Of a stretch of DNA of 64,000 bases, positions 16,601 to 29,480 are shown piece by piece. Below the pieces are notes generated by a model. The model was not told the DNA's origin, searched no databases, and saw nothing but the letters and a program-made list of their open reading frames with translations. Origin of the DNA: Wuchereria bancrofti (Eukaryota; Nematoda; Chromadorea; Rhabditida; Onchocercidae); the NCBI GenBank assembly GCA_005281725.1, contig SSBO01000007.1:6185415-6249414 (forward strand), written 5' to 3'. The stretch's first letter is position 1. Every line of letters begins with the position of its first letter. Made by a program: the position numbers and the translations under genes.

Positions 16601-18909
16601 TATGTTTAGAGTTTTCGAGTAATATTTTTATATTGGTGAAATTTTTCAGCGCGTATGAAATACATCGAATCACAAGAACAAATTCTTACGCAAGATTTAA
16701 AAGCATCAACTGCATTTGGAGTAGTCACGCAACGAAAATATCAAACACTTGACAATATCGTCAATAAAACGAACATAAAATTGGGTGGATTAAATTATTC
16801 GGTTCATCTTGAAGAAAAGTGATTATCTTTCAATTTTTCTATTTTCTGCTAAATAATTTTTGAAAATTTTCACTTGAAACTGTTTTTTTTTTTTTTTTTT
16901 TACTATTTTGAAAGCAAATATACGATATTTCAGCTGTGATAAATGGCTAGGAAGACCGGGATTTCTTATTGTGGGTTTAGATATTGCACATCCTGCTTAT
17001 TCTATGTTGCCTAATAAAGATCGGAATAGTGTTCTATCAGTTGTTGGTGTAAGTAGCAATCATTTTAGATGTTTTTAGATAAAATTTGTAATTTTTTATT
17101 TTTGTTTTTCATGACTAACATTTAGTTATTATCATAATTCATTTCACTTCTAATCTCCATAATATTAATATATTTTAAAAATTTTCTTTTCAGTATTCGG
17201 CAAATATAAAAAAACATCCATTAGATTTCATTGGTGGATATCGTTTTGCTAAAGCAGAAATGGAAGAGGTATGTTTGGTTTTTTTATTATTTATATTTGA
17301 TATTATTTATTACTGAAATGATCATTTAACTTTGGGTTCAATTTTAACCTCATATATTCGATAAGTGCTTAATTCTATCAGTAAAACGAACTGACATTTG
17401 AAATTGTATAATTTTTGTAACAATTAAATTTTGGTACTTATAATGACAATTATATTTTAATTGTGCTTTTATTAATGAAATCTTTTATGCACTATAATTT
17501 TTAGCTAATAGATGATACGATGCAACAAATATTCTCAGATTTATTGCGTTATTTTAATGCAAATCGTGGGAAGCCACCAACACACTTATTCGTTATTCGA
17601 GATGGCATATCTGTTGGACAATATAAATATGTAAATTTTCTCTCTTTATTATTTTCCTGTTTCATTTTTTGCATATTTTAAGCAAGTTTTAAAAATATAA
17701 CAATTTGATTACGACATTAACTATTTTGACTATTTAGAAATAAAAGAATTGCACTTTTTTAATTCTTTCTTCAGGTCATGAATACTGAAGTAGAGCAAAT
17801 TAAACAAGCATGCCAGTCAGTTGGTGGTCGAAACTATCGTCCACATATTACATTCATTGTGCTCACAAAGATGCATAATTTGCGCATTTATAAAAAGGTT
17901 AATGAAAATTTTCATTAAAACTAAGACTTATTTGAAAATTTCTTCAAAAGATCAAATTATTAATTGTAGAAAATGTTACTAATATTTGTGATGTTCAATT
18001 TCCAACTATTATAGTGTTATATGTTAGTAATTTTTGTTGCTATATCATTTCATTTCATTTTATTTTATCTTACTAATTCTCTTCAATTCTAAGTATGTTG
18101 TAGAATATTCATAAGCAAGAACGAGCAGCACAACAGAATATTAAACCGGGTACTATTGTTGATAAGCATGTGGTAAATCCTGTCTTAAGTGAATTTTATT
18201 TGAATTCGCATTCTACATTTCAGGTTTGTTACATGTTTTGTTTTTTTTTTAAAGTTTTGATGGTAAAAATATTGACGAAATGCTAAATAAAGCACCTTAG
18301 TTCTTCATTTCATTTCAATCGAATTTCTAGGTGATAAGGAAATAATAAGTAGTGTTACATCGAAAATAATGAAGTGATAGGGAAAATTTTTCACTAAATT
18401 GATTGAATTTTTAGCAAAAATTTTAGGGTACTACAAAGATACCACGATATACGTTGTTATTTGATACTTCGAGAATGGAAGCAGATGAAATGCAAGGTAT
18501 CGTGCATGCACTTGCATATAATTTTCAAATTGTTAATATGGCAGTATCACTTCCATCCCCAGTGATGATAGCTTCACGAATGGCAAAACGTGGTCGCTGT
18601 AATTATGTAGCTATGTTGTAAGTTCTTATTTCATATAATTAAAATCAAAAAATGAATCAATGCTTTTTTATTTTCAATTATTTCATGAAAGAAAAAAAAT
18701 TTTTTTTTTCTACTTCATATTTTATATATATGGAATCTTTTCTTTTTTTTTTTTCAAATTTAAGTGATTTTTGAATTTGAATAATTTTTAGCGGTGATGA
18801 ATCGGAAAATTCTGATAATGGTAGAGGTGTTGAGAAAGATGTGGTCGAATTAAACAATCAACTAAGCTATATTAGTAAACCACTGGAAGTAGTACGATTT
18901 AATGCATAA
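10668..18909 (+). CDS. Argonaute protein, WAGO/CSR-1 clade, with intact slicer residues
   Basis: Twenty-two exons join in frame to 938 residues: 10668-10674, 11363-11409, 11602-11813, 12223-12385, 12908-12988, 13315-13451, 13746-13936, 14075-14209, 14360-14441, 14518-14725, 15070-15198, 15425-15496, 15621-15754, 15947-16128, 16650-16818, 16934-17048, 17194-17268, 17505-17630, 17775-17897, 18104-18223, 18427-18617, 18792-18909. Order is N domain, PAZ (about 280-420), MID, then PIWI. The 5'-end pocket reads His593, Lys597, Gln608, Lys637: the HK-QK form described for nematode secondary-siRNA Argonautes, not the YK-QK of miRNA Argonautes. Slicer positions Asp666 (GLDIAHP), Asp746 (IRDGIS) and His832 (LNSHSTFQG) are present, with Glu712/713 as possible glutamate finger. 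In C. elegans most WAGOs lost these, while CSR-1 keeps them, so a CSR-1-like role in the 22G-RNA pathway is inferred. The start is the first ATG after the acceptor at 10607. Confidence 0.92.
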
Positions 18910-19375
18910 GTTATATTGCATTTTAACTATTGCATTTTCTATGTATATCACTTTTTTTTTTTTTTTTTTGAAAGCTTTATCATCCAATATTCTCATGCAA
19001 AACTCTTCCTGAATTTATTTAGGAATTTGTTAAGTTTCTTCTTTTTGGCTCATTAAATCTTTGAAGATCTTTTTATTCCACTTTTTTCTTTTTTCTTTTG
19101 TTCAATCAATCAAAGTTTATTATTATTTTTTTGTTTTTATGAATTTTGATCTTTCCAGTTTGTTTTTACGAGTTATAGCCTTTTTAACCTATCGTACTTT
19201 CATGTTATGAGTTTTGTTGAAGTGTTGTTAATTCGATATGTTTTTGTGCTGCTGTAAATATGTTTGCATATATATCCTTCTGTCATATATGAATTATTTT
19301 TTAATTCATTGCATTTTTAATTCATTATATTCCTTCAACTGCACTTATTTCGTTCCATGGTTTTGTTTTCTCATC

Positions 19376-19381
19376 AATAAA
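19376..19381 (+). terminator. Candidate polyadenylation signal (AATAAA), Argonaute gene
   Basis: AATAAA lies about 470 nt after the Argonaute stop and is followed at once by a long T-run. It is the first canonical hexamer I noticed in the right orientation. Such AT-rich DNA gives chance matches, so this is tentative. Confidence 0.3.
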
Positions 19382-19663
19382 TTTTTTTTTTTATTTTTTT
19401 AAGATCATATCACAACGTGACATGCAATAATAGTAATAATAAATATTAATAATTGGCTTTTTTTTTGCAAGACGTGTAAGTACCATTTTTTTTTTTTTTT
19501 TTTTTGTATTCAATTATGAAATATTTGTAAGTAAATTCAATTATGATATATTGAAATAAAGTTTAAAATTCTATTCAATTATGAAATATTTGTAAGTACC
19601 ATTTTTTTGCAAGCTTTTATTGCCTGTGTTTCTCGGGAAATACAACTGCTACAGTTGATGTGC

Positions 19664-19692
19664 TATTAATTAATTAATTAATTAATTAATTA
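19664..19692. repeat. (TTAA)n microsatellite
   Basis: TTAA is repeated about seven times in a row in the Argonaute downstream region. It is palindromic and noncoding. Confidence 0.7.
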
Positions 19693-22600
19693 GTAGTAAT
19701 AATAATGTTTCAGTGCTAACATTGTTTAAAATCTATTTTGTCGAGACATTTTAGCAATTCTTGAATTACTGTTACTACTTTAAATGTGAGAAAATTCCAA
19801 CATCTGAACGATTAAATAAAATATTTCATAAAAGCGACTTAGCTATAAACAAATTAAAACATTACCGCACTTGTTTTAGCTTATAGCATATTAAATTTCA
19901 ATATTTCAAATAAAACGAAATAAAGCCTTACTAAGATGATACTTTTGTCAAATAAGTGCTTTTTGCTTGTAATAACTAAGACTTACAAAAATAACTGATA
20001 ATGGGAGGAGTTGCAATTCTGAAGAGAAAATTAGCTCTTGGAACAATTGTTAAAGGGATTTATAATTGCGATAATAAAATGCTTATTGCTGTAATAATTT
20101 CTGTCTATTAGAATGATAACATACTAATTATTAATTATTGAGTTAATTAGCATGAATTCGCATTAAAATTAATTCTTTTAAATGAGTCTTACAGTTTATT
20201 TGGCTGATCGATGAAATGTGATTGATTAATTTGATAAGAATAATATCACATGAAGATTGTTATCTGGAAAAAATGTACATTTACTTTTTGATGCAAACAT
20301 TCATTCATTTTCAAGTTTATTTGTATAACAGTAATATTGTATAAGTGTCAAACATTATTGAGAAAATTATATTAATTTTGAAATTATTTCATCTCATCAT
20401 CTTTTCTTCAAACACAATAATCATTAATTTAAATAAATTTTACAATTCGAACCAATTTTTACACTGTCAACTATGACACATCTGAGAAGGTGTAATTTTT
20501 TTCCACTGTTTTAATTTCACATATAAATTTACTGAATACAATTTTACACATAAGAAAAGAAACTAATGAGGATAAGGATTTTGGACAACAGAAACTTGAA
20601 AGAAAATAATTTTATTTGTAATCAGAACAAACTTTTTTTTCCTTTGCAAAAATTAACATCGTTTGTTTATAAATGCAATGAAAGGAATGAAACGAAATAT
20701 TTAGGTTTTTATCAAATATTTTCATAAAAAAAAAAGATTTGCAAGGTATTTAAATTAATTATTTACAATAAATTTTGACTAGACATTAATAAATTATTTT
20801 TTTTCCTTTCTTTTTTTTTTTAAATTAAAAAGATAAAGATATATGGAGCAAGAAAATGATATATAAAGTAGATTTAGGCATAAAAGAACTTTTAAATTTT
20901 ATGAATTATCCAATAATAATAATATCACCTATAAAAGAAGAAATAGAAATGAAAGTGAAACCTACAATATAATATCTAATCCTTTCATCATTAGTGATTT
21001 GAACACTAACAAATTTACTCTCAATCTTCAATTTCTATTAACTATCTATTTAGTCTTCATTTTAACTTCTATCTAATATAATATATGTGCTATTTTAGCA
21101 TTTTCAACTCTTCATTTAATCTTAATCATAATAATAACATAAAATTTCAAGAAAGAATTAGACTTCCTACAATTATGCTTTTCACATTAAGCTCAATCTC
21201 GATCTTGACCTATTATATTAGTTCTTAAATGTCATACATATTGTCATTCTCGACCTGATGCAAAATTTGAATTTCTCTATACGAGATGACAGGATGCATA
21301 CAATAATCATTTTTTAAAAATGTATCATTAGTATGAAACATATAATCCAGTGCAATGCCTTCAACCATTTTTTCAAATTATCCTACTTTTATTTAAAGTG
21401 TTAATCATTGCTAAATTTATGTGCAAAAAAAAAGAAAAAAAAAAACGGAAATTATAATAAAAGCAATGGAGTAATTCATTACTTTAACAAATTCATATCT
21501 GTTAAATGTTTACCCAGAAATTATTTAATTAGTAAATTTAACCTATTCATTTACCTATTTCAATTTTCAACAATTTAGGATAGATTTATTATAGTGATTG
21601 ACAATGAAAGGCATAAATCGATGAGCAAGAAGCATACATTGCAACCTGTTTAAAGATGAAAAGAAAGAGGAAGACGGAAGAGTAATTCATGTAAGTAATA
21701 TTTTATGGATGAAATTTTTAATTATATTAATGAAAAGAAAAGAATCAAATCGGAACAATTATTGGAATCTAAAAATTAGATGCAATTTACAGCTTAATAA
21801 TATAGTGCATTAAATAAGCAAAAAAAAAAAGTGCATTAAATAAGTAGAAAATAAGTGAAAAATTGGAAGAGGATATTAATATTATCTGTTTAATTCAACT
21901 TTTAATTTCTATTTAAGTATTTAATCAAGATAAATTTTTAATACTAACAAGTAAATTATCACTCTCTCCTCTGCTAAATAAACATTATTATTATTATTAT
22001 CAACGATTTTCACTAGCAAATAAACTGAACAAAGTGATTTCACTATTGTTATCCTGAGCTCTTCTTGAAAAAGTTCATGTAAGACTATGTATAATATGTA
22101 GTTTTTACTACTTTCAAGGAGATACACTCCATTATATAATATACAAAAGTTAATATTATTATATGTCATTCATTCTGCTAATTAATGAACAGTAATAGTT
22201 ACTTTAATTGTTACAACATTACTTTAATTCATATGTAATGCTATTCTTTTAAGTCAATGCGTATAATAAATACATTTTTGTATTCGAATCGATTCATTTT
22301 CATATTGATTCATTTGCATAGATGTTTTCAAATTCAAATATGAAGTAATATCGTAGGATGAAAGAGAAAGAATATAAATTAGAAAAACTTTAAGTATAGC
22401 TTATTCTACAATACAAAAGAAAGAAAAAACAAAAAAAAGAAAAAGACGAATGAGCAAAGAGGAAAGTGATAAATATGACCAAATCAATAATACCATCCCG
22501 ATGAAAAGAAACTGAAAACTAAAAGGGTTATCAAATTAAAATTATTATTTGTTGATAGCAATATATTCTAACAAATTTTCAAAAACAAAAATTGTTTCTA

Positions 22601-22965
22601 CAAAAATAAACACAATGAAGAATACTATTAAATCCCAGAAGATTTAAAAGTCATTACTTAGAAAATCAAATTTTAAATTTCAAATTTCTACAGTGTAAAA
22701 GAGATATTTACAAAAACCATGAAATCGATATAACATTTGCAAGAAATGCTAACCACACTTATTTTTTTCTTTCTTGTTCTAGATTGAAAGGGAAAAAAAA
22801 CAAACGAAAAAAAAAAAAGAAAAAAAGAAAAAACTTGCTCCTCCATTATAGGAAATGAGAATAACAGGTAGAAAATGAAATGTTCGAATTTCAAAAATTT
22901 AAAGCCAACTTTGGCATACCTCCCTGAATTACCGCAGACACAGTTACACATTATTTGTCTATCGC

Positions 22966-25900
22966 TCAACATCTCTTGAAACCTTCTTCTCGTAACTGTG
23001 CTTTTGATTCCTGCTCGAATAATTTTACTTTGATATGTGTAAATAGCGTAAAAAATTGCAAATCGTAACATTCATATTTTAATGATGAAATACCATCCGT
23101 TTGCTGACGTACTTTTGTTTTGGCCAATAAATCATATCGACATCTGAAATCAATTTCTCTCTTGGAATAATTATGATAGCAAAATTCTTAATTATAAATC
23201 GAATATTTTTTTTTTCTCAAACAAAATTTCCCAAATTTATCATATATAATGTCTTATTATCCTATTACATTATTACATCTAAAACATTACATTACCTACT
23301 ATAATATCTATTATATTATTAACAATATATAAATTCTACAATTTTTTTTTTCTAACAATAAAAATTGCATAAAAAACAAAGAAGATAACCTATTAATGGG
23401 ATTTTTCATCTCTGATTTATGCTGAACCATTTGATAGCGTGCAATTTCCGACGGATATCGCATAATTTTATAACCAGCAGAAGTTACTCTAAGGAGCAAA
23501 CATTTTTTTAAGAAACAATTTACAAATTAATTTTAAATTTAATTTGATTTGTAAAATGCCAGATCATTTTTCTTCATGTGTTTCAACATCTGAATGTCAA
23601 ATTCTTGTAATGTCATTTTAGTTCCATCAGCTAATGTAGACAAGAATCTTTTCTTTTTTTTTTATTAATGAATTAAAAATTTCTTTCTTACCGCATTGAG
23701 AGATCATCATCTTCACCACCCCAACCCCAATAACTATTCGAAAAGCCATTCAATGTTGCAAACTGCTCCGTTCTAATAGCACTCACACCTCCGAATATTG
23801 ATCCATAAGGTAATCTACAAGCAGTAATTAGCTACTGAAAGATAACTTTTTAAAGAATTGAAAATAAATTAATCAAATAAACAAATAAATATTACAATTT
23901 GCTAATTTATTTTAAATCAAGTATTTTAGTGTAATAATTCCCAGTGAAATCATAACGCTAAGATTATTCAGTTATTCCAAATAGTTTATCTTTTCGTTGC
24001 TTGTGGCTATAAATGTAAGAAACACATTGTTAACAGTGAATTACTAACAGTTAAAAATGTTGTCTAACTTATCCACTTGTCTAATTTTAACAAAAATAAT
24101 TGGAAAAACAAACTTGTATTTAAATTTGTTAACTGCAACACTCATATGTCTTGGTTGGTCAGGACAGGAATAAATGTTACGATCATCTTCTGCCAATAAA
24201 TCAACATCATGAAATACGAAACATTGCCAATCATAAAGTTTCAGCGCTTCTACATATCCCACATTCATTAATTTAGCACGATTGAATGTTTCATTTTCAT
24301 GTTGTTCGATGACAAAAATGCCATAATCAAGTTGTTGTTTAGTAAGCAATGAATGAAGATTGTGCAATAAGATACGCAAATGAGCTTCTCGATCTCTAAA
24401 ATTTTTGTAAAATATTAAATTAATTCAATAAACACTGTCAAGATTATGCTAAAACATATTTAAAACATATCTTCTAAAATGCACAAAAATTAATCAGTTA
24501 AATTGAAGGAATGAAGTTTCAAATATGGAATAAACGCAACATATGCTTTCTTTGAAGTGATAAAAATAAGACACTATATAGATGCATTATGCGCAAATCA
24601 ATGACATTTGCAATGACAGTCACGAAAAATTCTTCAATAAATGTCTAACTTTGAATCATTTGTTACTATTTTCATTGCAAACATCATACGATGAGAAGTT
24701 AAGCTAAATGAAATTAAAAAGAATTGCTGTACCAATGATTCAATGGACTTCTAAACTATTAGCAAAATTTTCAATCCTATTTACTAACGAATAAATAACT
24801 TGAACAAATATCAAAGTTAGACATTTGTTGAAGGATTTTTCGTGACAAATATGCAAATATCAAGTCTTATTTGATTTCTGTTCAAACTACACTTTGTTGA
24901 TGAATATTCTATTATGTAATGTTAAAATTTCGATGAAATAAATTATCAAATTATAAAAATCGAACCTATAAGGCACAATAACAGCAACCCTGTGTCGTGA
25001 TAGGCAGTTTTCAGGTTTTCCATGGCCACCAGCTTCCAAATTTGGATTCAGTCGCTCAATTTCTTCAAATGTCGGCTCATCATACCATACTTTTATTGGA
25101 CCAACCAAACCGGGTGGTGTTACAGGACAATTCACCAAGCTAAGATTTTGATGCATCATTTGAAAGCTTGGAATAACATTACATGCTGATAATGTTTCAT
25201 TGCCAAATAATTGTCTAGTAGACTGGGCATCTGCAAATCAGATATTTGTAATTTTTAAAATAATTCAAAAAATAATTCAAAAATTATGAATTTTACAATA
25301 ATTTGGTTGCTTGTCCTATCATTGCATTACCTAGGAAAAGAAAAAAGTGTACCAAATAGTTCTCAGACAGATGTATGAATTAAACTAGAACAAAGTTAGC
25401 ACTTTAACAATATAAAATTCTTAAATTATACAAATGATAACAGGCTATAGTATAATTGCATAAAAACTCAAGCCAATAGTTCAGGAGTGTCACTGCCTAC
25501 AGTTTAATAACTCGAATATAAACATAAGGATATTAAATATTAGTCAAAAGATTCACCTTCTCTAAGAAAAAGAAAAATCAGCTCTTCCTTTCTCCAAAAA
25601 TAAAAATCAAAAATTATTAAATTAAAATACACTACAGGAATTAATTAAAAACAATGATCAATTATCAAGAACAAAAAAATAAAAAATATTATATACGTTA
25701 AAAAATCTAGAATCAAGCAAATTAACTAACCTGTAATAGTGCTTAACAGAGTATTACTATGAATATTCCCATCAGTTTTCAAGAAATAAACACTCTCTGC
25801 ATATGTTTCTGTTGACTTATCAGTTGTTGAACCATTATTGATAGATTGATTAATTATTGGATAAACAGTAGTTAGTTTACCAAAGCGTAAACCATTAATG

Positions 25901-26178
25901 AAAAGCTCATAAAAATTTGAATGAATACTGACTAAATTATCAATTGGAGTAGCACTAGTTAAATGAAATTTTGTTTCATTATTCGATATAATTTTCTCCG
26001 CATTTTGATCACTGTTATTGTCGATATTATGCACCAGAACAATTTCTTGCCTACTGCTTTCAACTACTGGCCTCCAAATATGATAATCACTGATAAATGA
26101 TAAACCACCACCTAGAAAAATATGTGCAGCTGCACCAAATATTAATAGAATAATAACGAAGCGTCCAGCCGCAGGCAT
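22966..26178 (-). CDS. bre-4: Beta-1,4-N-acetylgalactosaminyltransferase, B4GALT family (BRE-4 type)
   Basis: Six exons on the minus strand, 25731-26178, 24966-25230, 24114-24395, 23692-23814, 23390-23488, 22966-23143 (TGA), join in frame to 464 residues. A six-residue tail and a hydrophobic segment (about 7-23, FVIILLIFGAAAHIFLGG) mark a type II Golgi protein. A variable stem with N-glycosylation sites follows, then the catalytic domain: CPVTPPGLVG, AVIVPYRDRE, the metal-binding FHDVDLL (Asp301-Val-Asp303), FGGVSA, and NGFSNSYWGWGGEDDDL (354-370). The position equivalent to Tyr289 of bovine beta4GalT1 is Ile338 (LPYGSIFGG). Replacing that Tyr with Ile or Leu is known to favour UDP-GalNAc, and invertebrate beta4GalNAcTs have Ile there. 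The likely product is the LacdiNAc-type GalNAc-beta1,4-GlcNAc linkage; in C. elegans BRE-4 builds arthro-series glycolipids. The ORF start is the first in-frame ATG after the acceptor at 26187-26188. Confidence 0.92.
24605..24858. mobile_element. MITE-like inverted-repeat element in a bre-4 intron
   Basis: Within the second intron of the transferase gene, about 55 bp at 24605-24663 reappears as its reverse complement at 24803-24858. The best-matching block contains GTCACGAAAAATTCTTCAA and ATGTCTAACTTTG. The arms differ at only a few positions and enclose about 140 bp. This fits a non-autonomous DNA transposon copy or a hairpin. No transposase or clear target-site duplication was identified. 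Confidence 0.55.
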
Positions 26179-26186
26179 TTTTGCAT
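26142..26186 (-). other. Upstream ORF overlapping the bre-4-type start codon
   Basis: An acceptor ending TTATGCAG is followed immediately by ATG at 26186, in a different frame from the main ATG at 26178. The upstream frame runs 14 codons to a TAA and overlaps the main start. If the transcript is trans-spliced, the upstream ATG is the very first trinucleotide after the leader. Confidence 0.5.
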
Positions 26187-28576
26187 CTGCATAATATTTT
26201 ATGCTTCATTCTCTTCAGCACCGCAAAGAAATGAATACTTCCACATTCGTTTTTGTGTTGAATTATACTAGCCGATAAAAAAACCTATATAAATAAATAA
26301 ACAAATAAATAAGATTGTTGTTAACGTCAATTATGTCCGAAAAAAAAAAACGATCACACAATACTAAATCATATGAAAGCATGAAAAAGGAAAAATTTTT
26401 TTCTTTTTAAAAGACGCGATTAATTAATTAATTAACCGAAATAATAAGTTCTTTATCGGTTATGAATCGTTTTGTACAAATGCATCACATTGTCAAAATA
26501 AAGAATTCTTTTTATTAGTAGAAATTACTCCAACTATTTTCACCGAATTACCAATTAAAATATTGCTTTATCAGCGTTAGTTAAGCAAAAATAATTTTGC
26601 AACATTATTTAGTGCTATATCTTATTAACACTAATCATTTCAATTTACTATGAAAAATTTAGTAAACGAAGAATTAATCATTTTCTTCATCAATACCAAT
26701 TTTTCACTAAAAACATATTGCAGCTAACTTTCGAAAACTTTTCAAAAAAAAAAAAGTCCATAATAACATTGCTGGAACACATGCACTTCCAAATATTTAC
26801 TCTTGGAGGAAAATTACTCAAAAAAAAAAAAACAAAATAAAATAAATGCAGAAATTTTTCAATGTAATGAAAATAAATTCCTCTTCTCCTTTCCATTTTG
26901 CATGCTGCTTATTTCCATATATTTTCCAAAAAAAAAAGAATAAAAAAACAGAAAAGTAAATCGAATTCTTTTTTAAATCTACTAAATTTATTATTCCTTT
27001 TAGCAATTTAACACAAAAGGAAAAAAAAAATTGATGTGAAATTGTAAATGTGCGCACCACCTTCCGACTTTGCCTGCTCTTCCTTCCACCAAAATTAAAA
27101 TTTGACCGAAACGCCAACATACATAATAAATACTTCGTCACTATTCCGTCATTCGGTGGCATTTTTTTTTAACATTGAATTTTTAACATTTCCGGAAATT
27201 CCACTTTAAGCTTGTATTTTTTGTTTTTTCAATTTTATTTTTGTTTTTTTCAACAAAATTTGACACTAATTGAATAATGCAAAATAGTAATACGAAGATT
27301 TGATTTTTTCTGTTTTTTTTTTTCTAACCCTTTTACACATTTATTTAAATGTTAATTGCATATCGGTTGCTATCATAGATTTATCTAATTTAGCATGCTT
27401 AAACTTAAGCATAAATTATTCCTTTGATGTATAGTAATAACCTAACATATAATTAGTATATGCTATTGTATATGCTAATAGATGAAAGAAACAAACATTT
27501 GATTTTAAAAACAAAAAAAAAGAGTTCGTCTACATCAAATTTTTTCATTCAGTTTTTTTTTTTTTTATTAAAAAATATTTATTTTTCAACGCTTAGCGAT
27601 TAAGTATTAATAATTACAAATTTAGCATGAAATATATATGTATTTTCTCCTTTTTTTTGGAGTAAAAAACATTCTTTTATTATTAAATTTGAAAATAATT
27701 AGTAATAATAATAATAACAATGATAATTAATAAAATAAATAAATATTAGCATACGTAATAATGTGAAAATAACATTGCCGAGGTTAAAAGAAGAAATGAT
27801 ATAATTCAAAATAATGGCTAATCTTCGCTTTTTACATATATCAATTTTTGTCATTTTTATAAACAACGCGTAATTTTAAGCATTTTTTTGGTATAAAAAG
27901 AAGAAAAATTCCCCTAAATTACAGCGGAAAAATTGATTGTAATATTAGTGCATTTAAAAATCTCAAATAATAATAGGCTGAAATTTGGAAAATTGAAAAT
28001 AATGGTAAATAACACTTTTTTTTTCTTCTATTATGATAATTTAGATTCATTGATTGAAAAAGTGCATTTCTGTTTTGCAAAATTTTCCTTTCTTTTCACT
28101 ATCATTTCAAAAAAAGTGAAATAAAAAGGAAAATAGTGAAGGAAGAGAAAATGAATCAATTACAGGAAAAATTAAGAAATATTTTTTTCTCTTTGATAAA
28201 TTAAATAAACATTCATAATAATAATAATAATAATAATAATAGTAGTAGTAGTAGCAGTAGTTGAAATGGGATATAATTAGCTAAGAGTGAAGGATGAATG
28301 TTACCGCTGTAATCTATGCACATTGGCGCATTAGAAAGAAAATTTTGAGATGTAATTGAAAAGGTCATATTAAGTTCAATAAACAGCAAACACTATTTAT
28401 TATTATTATTATTACTATTACTATTATTCCTTCAATTCACTATAAACATTATCAAAGATGAAAAAGATAGAGGAAAGCGAATAATTAAAATGTCATATTC
28501 AAAGGTCACATCTCATATTTAAATCATAAACACTAGTCTATGGCTTACGAAATGATACAATAAATTTTCAATACCT

Positions 28577-29290
28577 ATACGATTTAACACCCACACAGTT
28601 TAACACCTACACAACTTAACACCCACACAAGATAACACTTACACAATTCAACACTCACACGATTTAACATCTACACAATTTAACACCCACACAAGTTAAC
28701 GCCCACACAATTTAACACCCACACAATTTTACACATACGCCATTTAACACCCACACAATCTAACACCCGCACAAGTTAACACCTACACAACTTGACACCC
28801 ACACAATTTAACATCTACACGACTAACACCCACACAAGGTAACACCCACACAATTTTACACACACACCATTTAACACCCGCACAATTTAACACCTACACA
28901 GCTTAACACCCACACAAGTTAACACCTACACAACTTAACACCCACACAAGGTAACACTTACACAATTCAACACTCACACGATTTAACACCCACACAATTT
29001 AACACCCACACAAGTTAACGCCCACACAATTTAACACCCACACAACTTGACACCCACACGATTTAACATCTACACGACTAACACCCACACAATTTAACAC
29101 CCCCACAATTTAACACCCGCACAATTTTACACACACACACCATTTAACACCCACACAAGTTAACACCTACACAACTTAATACCCACACGATTTAACAACT
29201 ACACAACTTAACACCCACACAGTTTAACACTTTCACAATTTAACACCTGCACAATTTAACATCCACGCACTTTAATACTTACGCAGCTTA
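28577..29290. repeat. 16-bp minisatellite array, roughly 44 units
   Basis: The plus-strand unit is close to AACACCCACACAATTT with many variants: CCT, CTT or CTC in place of CCC; AACTT, AAGTT or GGT in the spacer; and some shortened units. Its complement is a G-rich strand with a GTGGGTG core every 16 bases. The array is noncoding and flanked on the right by CA-rich sequence. Confidence 0.85.
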
Positions 29291-29304
29291 AGTTTTACAC
29301 ACTT

Positions 29305-29480
29305 ATATGTAGATACACACACGTATTTGTGCAATACATGTATAAACACGCACACATACACAAATAGACAATGTACACACACGTGCACAAATGCACGCAA
29401 ACATGCACATACATACATGCATGCACTTTAACACCCACGCGCTTCAATACCTGCAAACAAGCATACACAAACATACATAC
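29305..29480. repeat. CA-rich degenerate microsatellite
   Basis: ACACACG, CATACA and CATGCA steps dominate the plus strand, next to the 16-bp minisatellite. The make-up resembles the TG-rich block near 9 kb in the opposite orientation. Confidence 0.75.

Larger units (their letters stand above)
18910..22965. other. Intergenic region between convergent Argonaute and bre-4-type genes
   Basis: This 4 kb AT-rich spacer begins with the Argonaute 3' UTR and ends with the 3' UTR of the minus-strand transferase. It has an AATAAA near 19376, a (TTAA)n tract around 19664-19692, and a short direct repeat (TATTCAATTATGAAATATTT) near 19506 and 19572. The open frame at 21921-22169 (minus) has no coding character. 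No gene is supported here. Confidence 0.6.

Noticed and set aside
22688..23071. Minus-strand 127-codon frame
   Set aside because: It overlaps the last bre-4-type exon in another frame and runs into a low-complexity 3' UTR.
28577..29290. CRISPR array or telomere repeat
   Set aside because: Units are contiguous, variable and only 16 bp, with no unique spacers; nematode telomeric TTAGGC is absent. It is a minisatellite.
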